A DNA stretch of 64,000 nucleotides from Smittia aterrima (Eukaryota; Arthropoda; Insecta; Diptera; Chironomidae): positions 1,798,854 to 1,862,853 of the forward strand of contig CP093830.1 in NCBI GenBank assembly GCA_033063855.1, read 5' to 3'. Numbering within the stretch: the stretch's first letter is position 1; each line of letters starts with the position of its first letter. The position numbers were made by a program, and so were the translations under genes. The notes under the pieces are model-generated. The model was not told the origin of the DNA. It saw only the letters and a program-made list of their open reading frames with translations, and searched no databases. This document shows, one piece after another, positions 62,703 to 64,000 of this stretch.

Positions 62703-64000
62703 TCATTCAGAATTACGTCTTTCGCCGACGGGGTCATCAGCAGGATAAGTAGTTGAGTCTGGACAGCCAATTGTTGAATGTCTTATAACATCCATTTCGA
62801 CTTCCTTTCGATTTCTTTGCAACATTTGACTGGCGGTTTTACTAACACGATTATTGGGCACTTCGTAATCTTCAGTCTGTTTGTTTGGCTTTTTGACGCT
62901 CAGTGGAAAGGATCGCGGAGCCATAGCACTTCCTTCTAGAGTATCTTCATCGTCTGCTTCAAAAGCAGGATCAACGGGAGCTGCCGTCAAATTAAAGAAA
63001 TCTTGATGCTTTGGTTTTAACAGTGAGCAAAGTTCTTCTATTCCATCAAGAGCTTGATGAAGCTCGTCTACTTGATTTCCGGGAATGTATTTACGAAGAG
63101 TTGTGACATACTGAAGCAGCTTTATTCGGGACACAGCCATTATGTTGTAACTATCTTGTAGTTCCATCTTAACCACTTCAGGGTCGTCTAAAAGATATCC
63201 ATCAACGATTCCGTCTTCTTGCGAATGACTTGTCTGGAATTGTCGAACCGTTGTTTTAGCTGTCTCTTGACGAACTTGATCTGCTGAGTATTGTAAAGAA
63301 GCGGCTCTTGCTCGATAGTCTACATTGGCAACTGCCATAGCGGCAACTGATGACGGAGGGAATAACCTGGTCGTAGGCATAATGGATTGTTTTGGCGTTG
63401 GTTTCTTTACAGGAGACTGCTGCTTGATTTTATGATGTTGCTTTACGCTGTTTATAACATAAACAAAAGCGTTGGGCGGGCACTGATATATTTCAGGTGA
63501 TTTCATGTACAATCCATGTCTTATGATCAGCATTACGTCAGCATTTTGTGGGTAACGCATTAAAAGCGTTAGACAACTTGTGTAATCACCCGAGAGAACT
63601 GATAATGAAATTAACAGAAATTAGGAAATGAACCGAATCGAATAAAATTTACTTACGCTTATCACGAACATGAATTAGCATTGCAACAACAATAAAATAT
63701 GTGAACTCTAGATCCTCGCCAACACCAAAAATTGCGTCCCAGAGTATCAGTAAGTCCAATAAATTGAATTCACGGCCAAACAGAAGTCGGAGCCATCGTC
63801 TAAAAGATAATTTCATGAAATTTAATCATTTTACAATGAAATATCAACTTACATCCCGAAGAGCGCCAGTGGAATTTCCAATTTCAGCAAGTGATTGTGC
63901 AAGTGAAGATCTTGCTTTGCGAATATTTTATCGCGAATTAGATTTAACTGATGAACGACTTCGATTTCAGATGTTTTTTTGCTTGGACTTTTCGGGCTGT
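62703..64000 (-). CDS. TBC1D5: TBC1 domain family member 5, C-terminal part (runs off the window)
   Basis: TBC1D5 is a GTPase-activating protein for Rab7 that works with retromer and autophagy factors on endosomes. The window holds the last three exons on the minus strand: beyond 64000 to 63853, 63799-63657 and 63598-62703, joined in phase. The last part of the TBC domain is present (HLLKLEIPLALFGM, then RWLRLLFGREF, LLILWDAIF and SCLTLLMRYP), which matches the family in order. It is followed by a hydrophilic C-terminal tail of about 240 residues with helical and acidic stretches (AFEADDEDTLEGSA). The N-terminal TBC half, including the Arg/Gln fingers, lies outside the window. The stop at 62703 ends the frame about 240 bp from the tRNA gene on the other strand. 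Confidence 0.9.

Noticed and set aside
1..64000. CRISPR arrays, prophage or bacterial operons
   Set aside because: The window has spliced insect genes throughout; no regularly spaced direct repeats or bacterial-type gene organisation was seen.

Overview
The window is eukaryotic nuclear DNA and reads as an insect genome, most likely a nematoceran dipteran such as a midge. The evidence is AT-rich sequence, GT-AG introns mostly of 48-70 bp, TCAGT-type initiators, a pair of insect gustatory receptors, a Dredd-like caspase, a CLIP-domain protease and a laccase-like oxidase. The fly/midge placement is inference; the gene identifications come from protein motifs. Every multi-exon model below was joined by hand from splice sites, and the recognised complete ones keep frame from start to stop.

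Layout. 0.4-1.1 kb: an unrecognised membrane protein (-). 4.5-6.7 kb: multicopper oxidase (+), whose 3' end nearly meets that of MED16 (-, 6.8-9.2 kb). Behind MED16 on the same strand come peroxiredoxin 6 and the 41-residue OST4. 12.0-15.6 kb: eIF4E transporter 4E-T (+). 15.8-18.4 kb: two related gustatory receptors head to head. 18.4-25.9 kb: no recognised gene. 25.9-27.4 kb: coiled-coil protein (-), divergent from a 12-finger C2H2 protein (+, 27.7-29.8 kb). 30.5-31.5 kb: secreted chymotrypsin-like protease (-) with a clear TATA/initiator promoter. 31.6-38.8 kb: no gene seen. 39.5-43.6 kb: RNF220-type E3 ubiquitin ligase (+). 43.6-53.9 kb: no recognised gene, but several repeats. 53.9-55.3 kb: intronless Dredd-like caspase (+). 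57.4-59.7 kb: SLC46-type transporter (+). 59.9-61.6 kb: CLIP-domain serine protease (-). 62.4 kb: tRNA-Leu(CAG). 62.7 kb to the window end: 3' part of TBC1D5 (-).

The genes do not form one pathway. There is a loose immunity/cuticle theme (Dredd-like caspase of the IMD type, CLIP protease, multicopper oxidase), but the spacing suggests ordinary eukaryotic gene order. MED16, peroxiredoxin 6, OST4, 4E-T, RNF220 and TBC1D5 are housekeeping or regulatory genes.

The least explained structure lies in the non-coding DNA. A 339-342 bp segment occurs twice in opposite orientation about 30 kb apart (23148-23486 and 52996-53337), with no base substitution and one 3-bp indel. An older direct repeat of about 270 bp lies at 37.5 and 52.0 kb. 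A 62-bp repeat brackets the RNF220 gene in inverted orientation. Unusual gene structures include a 9-nt microexon carrying the catalytic serine of the CLIP protease and an OST4 first coding exon that is only the ATG.
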